Shown: positions 21,183 to 28,721 of the stretch, in pieces
Numbering within the stretch: the first letter of the stretch is position 1
Layout of the letters: every line of letters starts with the position of its first letter
Source of the DNA: an uncultured Oscillospiraceae bacterium
Lineage (GTDB): Bacteria > Bacillota > Clostridia > Oscillospirales > Oscillospiraceae
Assembly (NCBI GenBank): GCA_949878425.1
Contig: CATLAL010000023.1
Span: 1-42,048 of the forward strand
DNA: 42,048 bases
Reading direction: 5' to 3'
Notes under the pieces: generated by a model
Seen by the model: only the letters and a program-made list of their open reading frames with translations
Databases searched by the model: none
Told to the model about the DNA's origin: nothing
Position numbers and translations under genes: made by a program

Positions 21183-22262
21183 TTGAAACTGTTAAAAAGC
21201 AGAGGCTTCGCGATTCTGGTGCTGATCGCCGCCATCGCGGCCTCGTCCTTCTATGGCCTGTCCAAAGCGCCCAGGGTCCCCACGCCGGAGGGCGGCGCCG
21301 CGCTGGATACCCACATCAGCACAAAGGATGTGAGCCAGTATGTGGTGGACGACGCCCATATTCTCTCCGGCAGCACGGAGAACACCATCGACATCTACAA
21401 CGCCAACTGGGCCAGGGACTATAAGAGCGTTCTGGCGGTGGTCACTGTCCAGGACGCCAGCGCCTACGGCGGCGATATCGCGGACGCCGCCTGGAGCTGG
21501 GTGTACGAGCTGGAGCTCTACGAGGACGACGCATTGCTCCTCATCGACGCCGGAGCCCCAGACGCCTACCTGCTCAGCTCGGGCCGCTTTGGGGACCGGT
21601 TCAACAACAGCGAGGGCCAATTTGTCAACGACTACCTCTACCCGCCGGCTGAGGCGGGGGACTGGGACCGGGGCGTTTTGGAGCTCTTCGCCCAGACGCA
21701 CCTGCTCATCAGCTCCAAAAGCGGCGGCGGGAGCGGATACGGTGGATCCAGCCTGCTTTGGTCCCTGCTCCCGGTTATCTGCCTGCTCATCGCGCTGGCT
21801 GTCCTGCTCAGCCTCATTGACCGGATGCGCTACCGGACCTGGTACGGCCGCTATGGGACCATGGCCGTGCCCCCGGTGGTCTACCGGCCCATCTTCTGGT
21901 GGCACCGGCCGGGCAGCGCCTGGGCCCGCCGGAGGCGGCCCCCGCCTCCTCCCGGAAGGCCGGGAGGCCCGGGCGGATTCGGCGGCGGACCCAGGCCTCC
22001 CATGGGCGGCGGGTTCAGCGGAGGCGCCCGGGGCTCCTTCGGAGGGGGCAGCCGGGGCAGCTTCGGCGGCGGCTCCAGAGGCGGTTCTTTCGGGGGAGGC
22101 TCCCGGGGCAGCTTCGGGGGAGGCTCCAGAGGCGGTTCTTTCGGCGGCGGTTCCCGGGGCGGCTTCGGGGGAGGCTCCAGAGGCGGGTTCAGCGGCGGCT
22201 CCAGAGGCTCCTTCGGCGGCGGCTCCCGGGGCGGCGGATTCGGCGGCGGCCGAAGAAGATAA
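21183..22262 (+). CDS. TPM-domain membrane protein with a Gly/Ser/Arg-rich repeat tail
   Basis: 359 residues, starting at TTG 21183 with AAGGAG nine bases upstream, 21 bases after telA. An N-terminal anchor helix (about 8-24) is followed by an exported TPM domain: VVDDAHILSG, NWARDYKSVLAVVTVQDA, and DDALLLIDAGAPDAYLLSSG. A second membrane helix (about 197-214) and an Arg/Pro-rich cytoplasmic region follow. From about residue 255 the chain consists of near-repeats of GGSRGSFGG. TPM domains are linked to membrane-protein repair and phosphatase-like activity in the thylakoid relative TLP18.3; bacterial roles are unclear. The repeat tail is like RGG regions that bind nucleic acids or form condensates. 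Confidence 0.82.
   Translation: MKLLKSRGFAILVLIAAIAASSFYGLSKAPRVPTPEGGAALDTHISTKDVSQYVVDDAHILSGSTENTIDIYNANWARDYKSVLAVVTVQDASAYGGDIADAAWSWVYELELYEDDALLLIDAGAPDAYLLSSGRFGDRFNNSEGQFVNDYLYPPAEAGDWDRGVLELFAQTHLLISSKSGGGSGYGGSSLLWSLLPVICLLIALAVLLSLIDRMRYRTWYGRYGTMAVPPVVYRPIFWWHRPGSAWARRRRPPPPPGRPGGPGGFGGGPRPPMGGGFSGGARGSFGGGSRGSFGGGSRGGSFGGGSRGSFGGGSRGGSFGGGSRGGFGGGSRGGFSGGSRGSFGGGSRGGGFGGGRRR
21955..22259. repeat. In-frame GGSRG-type coding repeat
   Basis: About 300 bases of imperfect repeats built on GGCGGCTCC/CGGGGC and GGCTCCAGAGGC units, encoding alternating GGSRGSFGG and GGSRGGSFGG blocks. Length variation between strains is expected. Confidence 0.8.
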
Positions 22263-22296
22263 TGCTTCCAAATTGAACCTTCGAAAGGAATGCTAT

Positions 22297-22336
22297 GCGG
22301 GGCCCTCTCCGGCGGAAGGCCGGAGGGAGCCCCGCC
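22297..22336 (+). terminator. Hairpin after the TPM gene
   Basis: GCGGGGC-CCTCTCCGG pairs with CCGGAGGGA-GCCCCGC across a short loop, 35 bases past the stop. There is no T run, so it may be a weak or factor-assisted terminator. Confidence 0.5.
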
Positions 22337-22432
22337 TTCCACCCAGCGGCGCAGAGCGCCGCCAGAGCCGGTTTGTGCATTCTTGCCGGATTGTTTCGGG
22401 GGACCGCCGGATATTTACGGTAAAAATGCCGG

Positions 22433-22461
22433 TTGACGGGGCGGGGAATTTATCGTACACT
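22433..22461 (+). promoter_or_regulatory. metN: Promoter of the met T-box operon
   Basis: TTGACG, 17 bases, TACACT lies directly before the T-box leader, which gives an untranslated region of about 310 bases before metN. Confidence 0.8.
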
Positions 22462-22474
22462 CTAACCACAATAA

Positions 22475-22757
22475 TCAAAGGCAGCGAAGAGAAGAGTAGG
22501 CAGTGAGATACGCCGCAGAGAGCCCGGCTGGTGAGAAAGGGCGCGAAAGGCACTGCCGAACATGGTCTCGGAGCCGCGCACCGACCTCCTGGGCGTTCTA
22601 CCCCGGGACTAGATTGCGACGGGGACGCCCGTTATAGCGCCGGGGTATGTTGGTACCCGCTGAGGTCTCCGCCGCGAGGCGGGGATAAAACAAGGTGGTA
22701 ACACGGTGCATTCTGCGTCGTCCTTGATGAGAGATCATCGAGGACGGCTTTTTTATT
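22475..22757 (+). promoter_or_regulatory. T-box riboswitch (methionine)
   Basis: The leader carries the conserved T-box AAGGTGGTAACACGG at 22692-22706, preceded by structured stem I. ATG at 22562-22564 is a good specifier candidate. The T-box TGGT can pair with an ACCA tRNA end, which fits tRNA-Met. It ends in a terminator: CGTCCTTGATG against CATCGAGGACG, then TTTTTT (22718-22756). Uncharged tRNA-Met would favour the antiterminator and turn on metNIQ. Downstream gene identity supports Met specificity; the exact specifier loop needs folding. Confidence 0.88.
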
Positions 22758-22777
22758 TTCAAAAGAGGAGAAGTGGT

Positions 22778-23800
22778 ATGGGAGAACCCATTATTCAGCT
22801 GAGGCATCTGACCAAGCGCTTCGGCAGCGGGGACGGCCAGGTCCGCGCCCTGGAGGATATCAGCATCGATATCCGGGCGGGGGAGATTTTCGGCGTCATT
22901 GGGCTCAGCGGCGCGGGCAAGAGCACCCTGGTGCGCTGCATCAATCTGCTGGAGCGGCCCACCAGCGGGGAGGTAGTGGTGGACGGCCGGGACATGCTGC
23001 GCCTGAGCTCCAAGGAGCTCCGGGAGGCCAGAAAGTCCATCGGCATGATCTTCCAGGGCTTCAACCTCCTCATGCAGCGCACGGCCCTGGACAACGTCTG
23101 CTTTCCCCTGGAGCTGGCGGGCACACCCCGGCGGGAGGCGGCGGGCCGGGCCCGGGAGCTGCTGGAGCTGGTGGACCTGGCGGGCCGGGCGGACGCCTAT
23201 CCCGCCCAGCTCTCCGGCGGTCAGAAGCAGCGGGTGGCCATCGCCCGGACTCTTGCCGCCAGCCCCAGGGTGCTCCTGTGCGACGAGGCCACCAGCGCTC
23301 TGGACCCCAAAACTACCCGGGATATCCTCCGGCTCATTCAAGACATCAACCGCCGCATGGGCATCACTGTGGTGGTGATCACCCACGAGATGAAGGTGAT
23401 TGAGGAGATCTGTTCCCGGGTGGCGATTCTGGACCGGGGCCGTCTGGCGGAGACCGGCGCGGTGGAGGAGGTCTTTGCCAGCCCCAAGAGCGAGGCTGGG
23501 CGGCGGCTGGTGTACCCGGACGGCGTGCCAGCGGAGGTGCTCAGCACCGCCGCGGACCAGGCCCGGGTGGTCCGGGTGGCCTTCAACGGCGGCACCTCCT
23601 ACCAGCCCCTCATCGCCTCCCTGGCCATCGACTGCGGCGTCAAGGCAAACATCCTGGGGGCCGACACCCGGAACATCGACGGCCGGGCCTTCGGCACCAT
23701 GCTGCTGGGCCTGCCGGAGGACGGGGCGGAGAAGGCTCTGGCGTATATCAGAAGCCAAAAGGATATTACTGTAGAGGAGGCGGCGGACTGTCATGGCTGA
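22778..23800 (+). CDS. metN: D/L-methionine ABC transporter, ATP-binding protein
   Basis: 340 residues from ATG 22778 (GAGGAG upstream), just after the T-box terminator. Nucleotide-binding motifs are complete: Walker A GLSGAGKST, Q-loop FQGFNLL, signature LSGGQKQR, Walker B VLLCDEATSALDP, switch histidine VITHEMKV. Residues ~265-340 are the C-terminal NIL (ACT-like) domain, which in E. coli MetN binds methionine and inhibits transport. This fits the methionine transporter family rather than a generic amino-acid ATPase. It overlaps metI by eight bases. Confidence 0.95.
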   Translation: MGEPIIQLRHLTKRFGSGDGQVRALEDISIDIRAGEIFGVIGLSGAGKSTLVRCINLLERPTSGEVVVDGRDMLRLSSKELREARKSIGMIFQGFNLLMQRTALDNVCFPLELAGTPRREAAGRARELLELVDLAGRADAYPAQLSGGQKQRVAIARTLAASPRVLLCDEATSALDPKTTRDILRLIQDINRRMGITVVVITHEMKVIEEICSRVAILDRGRLAETGAVEEVFASPKSEAGRRLVYPDGVPAEVLSTAADQARVVRVAFNGGTSYQPLIASLAIDCGVKANILGADTRNIDGRAFGTMLLGLPEDGAEKALAYIRSQKDITVEEAADCHG

Positions 23801-24548
23801 ACAACTCATCGCCCTGCTGGAGAGCTGGGGCGTATCCAAGGCGGCCAGCCAAGTGGAGTATCTGCTGGACTTCCCGGAGCTGCTGGACCAGATCTGGCAG
23901 ACAATCTACGCCCCGGCGGCGGCGACGCTGCTGGCCTATGTCATCGGCCTGCCCCTGGGCATTGTGCTGGTGATCGGCGAGAAGGGGGGTGTCCGCCCCA
24001 TGCCGGGGCCCCTGATGCGGGTCCTCAACTGGGCGGTAAACCTGCTGCGCAGCGTGCCCTTCCTGATCCTGATGGCCCTGGTGATGCCTCTGTCCACCCT
24101 CATCATCGGCACCAGCGTGGGCACCACCGCCACCATCGTGCCCCTGACCCTGGCGGCGGCCCCCTATGTATCCCGGATTGTGGAGATCTCCCTGCGGGAG
24201 ATGGACCGGGGCGTCATCGAGGCGGCCCAGGCCATGGGCTGCTCCCCCTGGCAGATTGTCACCAAGGTGATGCTGCCCGAGTGCCGCCCGTCCCTCATCA
24301 ACGGGGCCACCAACGCCTCCATCACCATCCTGGGCTACGGCGCCATGAGCGGAGCCATCGGCGGCGGCGGACTGGGGGCTGTGGCCCTGATGCGGGGCTA
24401 CGGACGCCACTGGCTGGTCGTCATGTGGGCGGCTGTGATCCTGCTGGTGCTTTTGGTCCAGATCATTCAATCCATCGGTACCGCCCTGTCCGTGAAATCG
24501 GACCGGCGTATCAATCATAGTGAAAGCAAAAGGAGAAAACGGAAATGA
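23793..24548 (+). CDS. metI: Methionine ABC transporter permease
   Basis: 251 residues with five to six membrane helices and the MetI-type permease loop EAAQAMGCSPWQIVTKVMLPE (EAA motif), where it docks on MetN. The N-terminus has an extra ~30-residue helical segment (LLESWGVSKAASQVEYLLDF) and the C-terminus a basic tail (SDRRINHSESKRRKRK). Its start overlaps metN and its stop overlaps metQ (ATGA), so the three are translationally coupled. Its place in the inner membrane and its role in Met uptake follow from family and operon. Confidence 0.93.
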   Translation: MAEQLIALLESWGVSKAASQVEYLLDFPELLDQIWQTIYAPAAATLLAYVIGLPLGIVLVIGEKGGVRPMPGPLMRVLNWAVNLLRSVPFLILMALVMPLSTLIIGTSVGTTATIVPLTLAAAPYVSRIVEISLREMDRGVIEAAQAMGCSPWQIVTKVMLPECRPSLINGATNASITILGYGAMSGAIGGGGLGAVALMRGYGRHWLVVMWAAVILLVLLVQIIQSIGTALSVKSDRRINHSESKRRKRK

Positions 24549-25357
24549 GAAAGAAATTGATTGCACTTGCACTGTCCCTGGTCCTGGCCCTGGGTCTCAC
24601 GGCCTGCGGCGGCAGCGGCAGCGGCGACGGCAAAACCATCAAGGTGGGCGCCACTCCGGCTCCCCACGCGGAGATCCTGGAGGAGGTCCAGGACATCCTG
24701 GCCAAGGACGGTTACACCCTGGAGATCGTGGAGTACGACGACTACGTCACGCCCAACACCTCCCTGGAGGACGGCTCCCTGGACGCCAACTACTTCCAGC
24801 ACATCACCTATATGAATGAGTTCAACGCGGAGCACGGCACCCACCTGGTCAGCGCCGCGGGCATCCACTACGAGCCCTTTGGCCTCTACGCCGGCAGGAC
24901 GGCCTCCCTGGAGGAGCTGGCGGACGGCGCGCAGATCGCCGTGCCCAACGACGGCACCAACGAGGCCCGGGCCCTGCTGCTGCTGGAGCAGGAGGGGCTC
25001 ATCCAGCTCAAGGAGGGCGTGGGCCTCTCCGCCACCAAGAGCGACATCGCGGAGAACCCCCACAACTACGATATCGTGGAGCTGGAGGCCCGCCTGCTGC
25101 CCACCACCCTCTCGGATGTGGACGTGGCCGTCATCAACGGCAACTACGCCATTGACGCCGGACTGAAAGTGTCCGACGCCATCGCCGTGGAGGCCAACGA
25201 CGGCGCCGCCGCTGAGGCCTATGTCAACGTCCTGGCCGTCAAGGAGGGCAATGAGAGCAGCGAGGCCATTCAGGCCCTGGTAAACGCCCTCCAGAGCGAC
25301 GAGATCCGCGCCTTTATCCAGGAGACCTACGACGGCGCGGTGGTGCCCCTGTTCTGA
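24545..25357 (+). CDS. metQ: Methionine-binding lipoprotein
   Basis: 270 residues of the NlpA/MetQ family. A lipoprotein signal is clear: MRKKLIALALSLVLALGLTAC with C21 as the lipid-modified residue. The mature part has the typical VGATPAPHAEILEEVQ start, then DGSLDANYFQHITYM and LPTTLSDVDVAVINGNYA, which form the substrate cleft. It delivers methionine or methionine peptides to MetNI. Last gene of the operon; a 20-base-pair hairpin stands 62 bases past the stop. Confidence 0.95.
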   Translation: MRKKLIALALSLVLALGLTACGGSGSGDGKTIKVGATPAPHAEILEEVQDILAKDGYTLEIVEYDDYVTPNTSLEDGSLDANYFQHITYMNEFNAEHGTHLVSAAGIHYEPFGLYAGRTASLEELADGAQIAVPNDGTNEARALLLLEQEGLIQLKEGVGLSATKSDIAENPHNYDIVELEARLLPTTLSDVDVAVINGNYAIDAGLKVSDAIAVEANDGAAAEAYVNVLAVKEGNESSEAIQALVNALQSDEIRAFIQETYDGAVVPLF

Positions 25358-25390
25358 CCAGGGCGGACGCACGGGACATACAAGGCATAC

Positions 25391-25698
25391 ATTCTTTTCT
25401 TTTAAGAAAAGAATCAAAAGCAGTCTGGGCAGGACCCCTGAAGGGGTCCTGCCCAGACTGCTGTAAAAGTGCATTCTAAAAAAAGCATTATTTCTGCGAG
25501 GGAGCCCGAGGGGGCGCAGCCCTCCTCGAATAAAATTTGCCGCCCCGATAAGCCTGCGCAGCAGGCGTTCGGCGAACGTAGTGAGGACTTTTGTGACGGC
25601 TGGGCTGTCACAAAAGTAACGGCGGCATTGGGCTGCCGATAAAGTCCGATAGACTTTATTGACAGCCCAGGCAGGACCTTTTCAGGGTCCTGCCGCCT
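25391..25698. repeat. Cluster of dispersed-repeat hairpins after metQ
   Basis: Within ~310 bases there are at least five perfect or near-perfect stems: 25391-25414 (ATTCTTTTCTT type), 25419-25462 (20 pairs), 25586-25616 (ACTTTTGTGAC / GTCACAAAAGT), 25629-25669 (TGGGCTG and ATAAAGTC nested) and 25671-25691 (GGCAGGACC). No gene is supported between metQ and the next CDS. Confidence 0.7.
25419..25462 (+). terminator. metQ: Terminator-like hairpin of the met operon
   Basis: A 20-base-pair perfect stem with loop TGAA. It is the first strong structure after metQ; the T run is weak, so it may also act as a 3' end stabiliser. Confidence 0.6.
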
Positions 25699-25845
25699 TT
25701 TGCGCCGCGGGGGAGCATGAATCGCCCCATCCCCGCATAGGGTTTATAGACAGCTGAAACGAAGTCAAAGGAATTCTATTTGCGCTTTTTGATGAGAGGA
25801 AATACACGCGCACAAAGCGGTAATGCCTAAAAGGAGGCGGCAGAT

Positions 25846-27123
25846 ATGGAGATACATGTGGTCCGGCCTGGGGAGACCCTCTACGGCATTGCGGGAGCGT
25901 ACGGAGTGGATCCGGAGCTGCTGCGTCTGGCCAACGGCGTGCCCGCCGGCGGCGCGCTGGCGGTGGGGCAGACACTGGTGGTCCAGCAGGTGCAGACCTT
26001 CCACATCGTACAGCCCGGCCAGACGCTCTCCGCTGTCGCCCGGCTGTACGGCACAGGTCTGCGGGCGCTGTACCGGAACAACTACTGGCTGCTGGGCAAT
26101 CCCGCCATCCAGCCGGGACAAAAGCTGGTAATCGCCTACCAGGGGGAGAGGCTGGGCGGCGCGTTTACCAACGGCTACGCCTACCCGTTCATCTCCCGGA
26201 CGGACCTGAGCGCCACCCTGCCCTATATGACCTACATGACCCCCTTCACCTATGGGATTGACAGTCAGGGCGGGCTGCTGCCCCTGAATGACGGCCAGCT
26301 GCTGGCGGAGGCGGAGCGTCTGGGAACCGCGCCGCTGATGCACCTGTCCACCCTGACGGAGGACGACACCTTCTCCAGCCAGCGGGCGGTGGAGGTCCTC
26401 ACCGACGCCGGACGCCAACAGGCGCTGATGGAGCAGATCCTGGCCGTGATCCGGGAGAAGGGCTATCGGGGCCTGGACGTGGACTTTGAATACATCCCAG
26501 CCGCCCAGCGGGAGGCCTACGCAGCCTTTATCCGCTCCCTGCGGGAGCGCCTGGCCCCCATGGGCCTGCCGGTCCTGGTGGCTCTGGCCCCCAAGACCCG
26601 TGCGGACCAGCCGGGCCTCCTCTACGAGGCCCACGACTATGCCCTGCTGGGCGCGGCGGCGGACTATGTGCTGCTGATGACCTATGAGTGGGGCTACACC
26701 TACGGTCCGCCCATGGCTGTCGCGCCGCTGCCAAATGTGCGGCAGGTGCTGGACTACGCCGTCACGGAGATTCCGCGGGAAAAAATTTATCTGGGCATCC
26801 CCAACTATGGCTATGACTGGCCCCTGCCCTTCCGACAGGGGGAGACCAAGGCCCGGTCCATCTCGAATCAGGAGGCGGTGGCCATCGCCGTGGCGCAGGG
26901 GGCGGAGATTCAGTTTGACGAGACGGATCAGAGTCCCTGGTTCCAGTATACCCGGCAGGGGACGGTCCACGTGGTCTGGTTCGAGGATGCCCGCAGTATG
27001 TCCGCCAAGCTTCGCCTGATCCCGGAGTACGGCCTCCACGGCGCGGGATATTGGAATCTGATGCGGCCATACCCCCAGGGCTGGACCCTGCTGAACGCCC
27101 TCTTCAACGTGGCGGATCTTTAG
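25846..27123 (+). CDS. LysM-GH18 spore-type peptidoglycan hydrolase (YaaH/SleL-like)
   Basis: 425 residues without signal peptide. Two LysM domains (residues 2-46 and 52-97, each with the PGETL/PGQTL start) bind peptidoglycan. The rest is a GH18 TIM barrel with the catalytic D211-x-D213-x-E215 in GLDVDFEY. This order and the missing signal are typical of spore-cortex or coat enzymes such as YaaH/SleL (N-acetylglucosaminidases acting in germination), which enter the spore coat from the mother cell. Ribosome binding site AGGAGG is five bases before the ATG. It suggests a spore-forming host or recent ancestor. A strong terminator follows. Confidence 0.9.
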   Translation: MEIHVVRPGETLYGIAGAYGVDPELLRLANGVPAGGALAVGQTLVVQQVQTFHIVQPGQTLSAVARLYGTGLRALYRNNYWLLGNPAIQPGQKLVIAYQGERLGGAFTNGYAYPFISRTDLSATLPYMTYMTPFTYGIDSQGGLLPLNDGQLLAEAERLGTAPLMHLSTLTEDDTFSSQRAVEVLTDAGRQQALMEQILAVIREKGYRGLDVDFEYIPAAQREAYAAFIRSLRERLAPMGLPVLVALAPKTRADQPGLLYEAHDYALLGAAADYVLLMTYEWGYTYGPPMAVAPLPNVRQVLDYAVTEIPREKIYLGIPNYGYDWPLPFRQGETKARSISNQEAVAIAVAQGAEIQFDETDQSPWFQYTRQGTVHVVWFEDARSMSAKLRLIPEYGLHGAGYWNLMRPYPQGWTLLNALFNVADL

Positions 27124-27136
27124 CTGTACGCTAAGG

Positions 27137-27173
27137 GAAGAAGGCCCCGGCGCAGTGCGCCGGGGCCTTCTTC
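27137..27173 (+). terminator. Bidirectional terminator between the GH18 gene and rnpB
   Basis: A 17-base-pair stem (GAAGAAGGCCCCGGCGC and its complement) with a three-base loop. It sits between converging transcripts and can serve both. Confidence 0.8.
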
Positions 27174-27178
27174 GCTGC

Positions 27179-27541
27179 GAGCAAAACTATAAGCCGGGTT
27201 CTGTATTTGACAGCCATCTATCTAGGCGGCCTGTTGCCAGACCGCTCCAGCCACCTCCTCGAGGACGGCCGGGCCGGCCTTCTGTCCTCCCACGGTGTTG
27301 CTCCGGATAGAGTTTACAGCATCGGACAGTCTCCAGCCGATGGGTGAGCTCTTACCTCGCCTTTCCACCCTTACCAGGCCCTGGCCCAAAAGCGGCCAAC
27401 GCCGGCGGTTTCTTTCTGTTGCACTTTTCCTGAAGTCGCCTTCGGCGGGCGTTACCCGTTATCCTTGCCCTGTGGAGCCCGGACTTTCCTCATAGCCGGT
27501 CCTTTCGGTCCGGCTACGCGGCTGTCTGTCTTACTCGCAAG
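27179..27541 (-). ncRNA. rnpB: RNase P RNA, bacterial class A
   Basis: The minus strand carries the hallmarks of the catalytic RNA of RNase P: GAGGAAAGTCCGGGCTCC (27475-27492 reversed), ACAGGGCAAGGATAACGGGT-like P4 region, a GAAAGTGC-like AAAAGTGCAACAGAAAG loop, and the 3' part ending with ACAGAACCCGGCTTAT. The ends pair as P1 (GCGAG near 27533-27537 with CTCGC near 27179-27183). It removes the 5' leader of pre-tRNAs together with the RnpA protein. The ends are estimated within a few bases. Confidence 0.93.
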
Positions 27542-27647
27542 ACCATTCTACAGGAGGGAGGCCCCCTTGTCAATGGGGAATTGCCGGTCTGCCTGTTCTT
27601 CAGCATGACATCTGAACCGATGGACTGATTTTCCGCGAAACAGCGGA

Positions 27648-27676
27648 TTGAAATCGGACCGGTTTTGTGGTAGAAT
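27648..27676 (+). promoter_or_regulatory. Promoter of the barnase-barstar pair
   Basis: TTGAAA, 17 bases, TAGAAT, 47 bases before the barnase-like start. It is directed away from rnpB. Confidence 0.75.
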
Positions 27677-27723
27677 AGACAGACGTGTTCTGAAGGCCGC
27701 AATAAGAGAAATCGGGAGGCGCT

Positions 27724-28290
27724 ATGAAACAGAAATTGGCCGCCCTGCTGCTGGCGCTGGCGGTGCTGCTGCCAGCCGGCTGCGGGGATTTTAATGCGGA
27801 AAACGTCCTCAATTTGGCGGACGCGGTCTTGAGCGGAGAGGACGCGGGCGTTATTGGCGGTCAGGACGGTCCCACAGAGGTTTTCCTCCCCGAGGAGGAG
27901 GAAAGCGGCAGCCTCTACCAGGACGGAGAGGACGCGCCGACGGAGGACGGCACCTACAACAGCGCGGAGGAGGTGGCCGCGTATCTGAACGCCTACGGCC
28001 ATCTGCCGGACAACTATCTCACCAAGAGCGAGGCCCGGGACCTGGGCTGGACGGGCGGGTCCGTGGAGCGCTATGCCCCCGGCTGCGCCATTGGCGGGGA
28101 CCGGTTCGGCAACCGGGAGGGCCTTCTGCCGGACGCCCCGGGCAGAACCTACTATGAGTGCGACATCGACACGGCCGGGGAGACCAGCCGCGGCGCAAAA
28201 CGGATCATCTACTCCAATGACGGCCTCATCTACTACACAGAGGACCACTACGAGAGCTTCACCTTGCTCTACGGGGAGGAGGCGCCGTGA
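27724..28290 (+). CDS. Barnase-family ribonuclease with a lipoprotein signal
   Basis: 188 residues. The lipobox LLPAGC20 predicts a lipid-anchored exported protein. Residues 30-78 are an acidic linker that contains GVIGGQDGPTEVFL. From about residue 80 the microbial ribonuclease (barnase) domain follows: AEEVAAYLNAYGHLPDNYLTKSEARDLGW, then the catalytic residues E145 (YYECDID), R160 (AKRIIYS) and H175 (TEDHYESFT). All three active-site positions are kept. The next gene, overlapping by four bases, is a barstar homologue, which would protect the cytoplasm before export. Most barnases are freely secreted, so the lipid anchor is noteworthy. Confidence 0.88.
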   Translation: MKQKLAALLLALAVLLPAGCGDFNAENVLNLADAVLSGEDAGVIGGQDGPTEVFLPEEEESGSLYQDGEDAPTEDGTYNSAEEVAAYLNAYGHLPDNYLTKSEARDLGWTGGSVERYAPGCAIGGDRFGNREGLLPDAPGRTYYECDIDTAGETSRGAKRIIYSNDGLIYYTEDHYESFTLLYGEEAP

Positions 28291-28562
28291 TCTCTGTGGT
28301 TCTAGACGGCGGCCAGATACCCACCCGGGAGGCCGCCTATGACCAGCTGGAGGTCCAGCTGGGCCTCCAAGCCTGGGGGAGGAACCTGGACGCCCTTTAC
28401 GATGTCCTCACTGGGGGCCTGAGCGCCCCGGTCTGTCTGACCGTCCGCCGCAGAGCCGCCCTGGAGGCGGCGCTGGGGACCTACGGCGCCGCCCTGCTGC
28501 AAACGCTGGCCGAAGCGGCGGCGGAGAATCCGGCCCTCCGGCTGGTATATGAGGAGGGCTAG
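28287..28562 (+). CDS. Barstar-family ribonuclease inhibitor
   Basis: 91 residues, the usual barstar length, with the typical start VVLDGGQIPTREAAYDQLEVQLGLQAWGRNLDALYDVLTGGL. In barstar this region supplies the acidic helix that plugs the barnase active site. Here D35 and D39 (NLDALYDVL) match the key positions of barstar helix 2. ATGA overlap with the barnase gene couples inhibitor synthesis to toxin synthesis. Cytoplasmic. A terminator follows, so the two genes form a complete unit. Confidence 0.88.
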   Translation: MISVVLDGGQIPTREAAYDQLEVQLGLQAWGRNLDALYDVLTGGLSAPVCLTVRRRAALEAALGTYGAALLQTLAEAAAENPALRLVYEEG

Positions 28563-28573
28563 CGGTCCGTTGG

Positions 28574-28613
28574 GGGAGTGCTCCGCGCCTGAGCGCGGAG
28601 CACTCCCCTTTTT
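28574..28613 (+). terminator. Terminator of the barnase-barstar operon
   Basis: GGGAGTGCTCCGCGC pairs perfectly with GCGCGGAGCACTCCC, followed by CTTTTT. Confidence 0.9.
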
Positions 28614-28721
28614 CTGCCGCCGGGGCTTGAAAAAATTTTTTGTTTTTCTCAGTTTTTATCAACACATGGCCCCGTTCATTCGTTATACAGTTGAACGCAC
28701 AGCGGGAGGAGGGACGTTGCC

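Noticed and set aside
21192..22271. 359-codon minus-strand frame, Ala/Pro/Gly-rich
   Set aside because: Mirror of the TPM gene and its repeat tail; the composition arises from the repeats.
25391..25698. Possible CRISPR array in the hairpin cluster
   Set aside because: Stems differ from each other and there are no equally spaced direct repeats. No cas genes in the window.
27179..27541. Plus-strand frame at 27295-27495 as a small protein
   Set aside because: The region is the RNase P RNA gene on the minus strand with conserved primary motifs.
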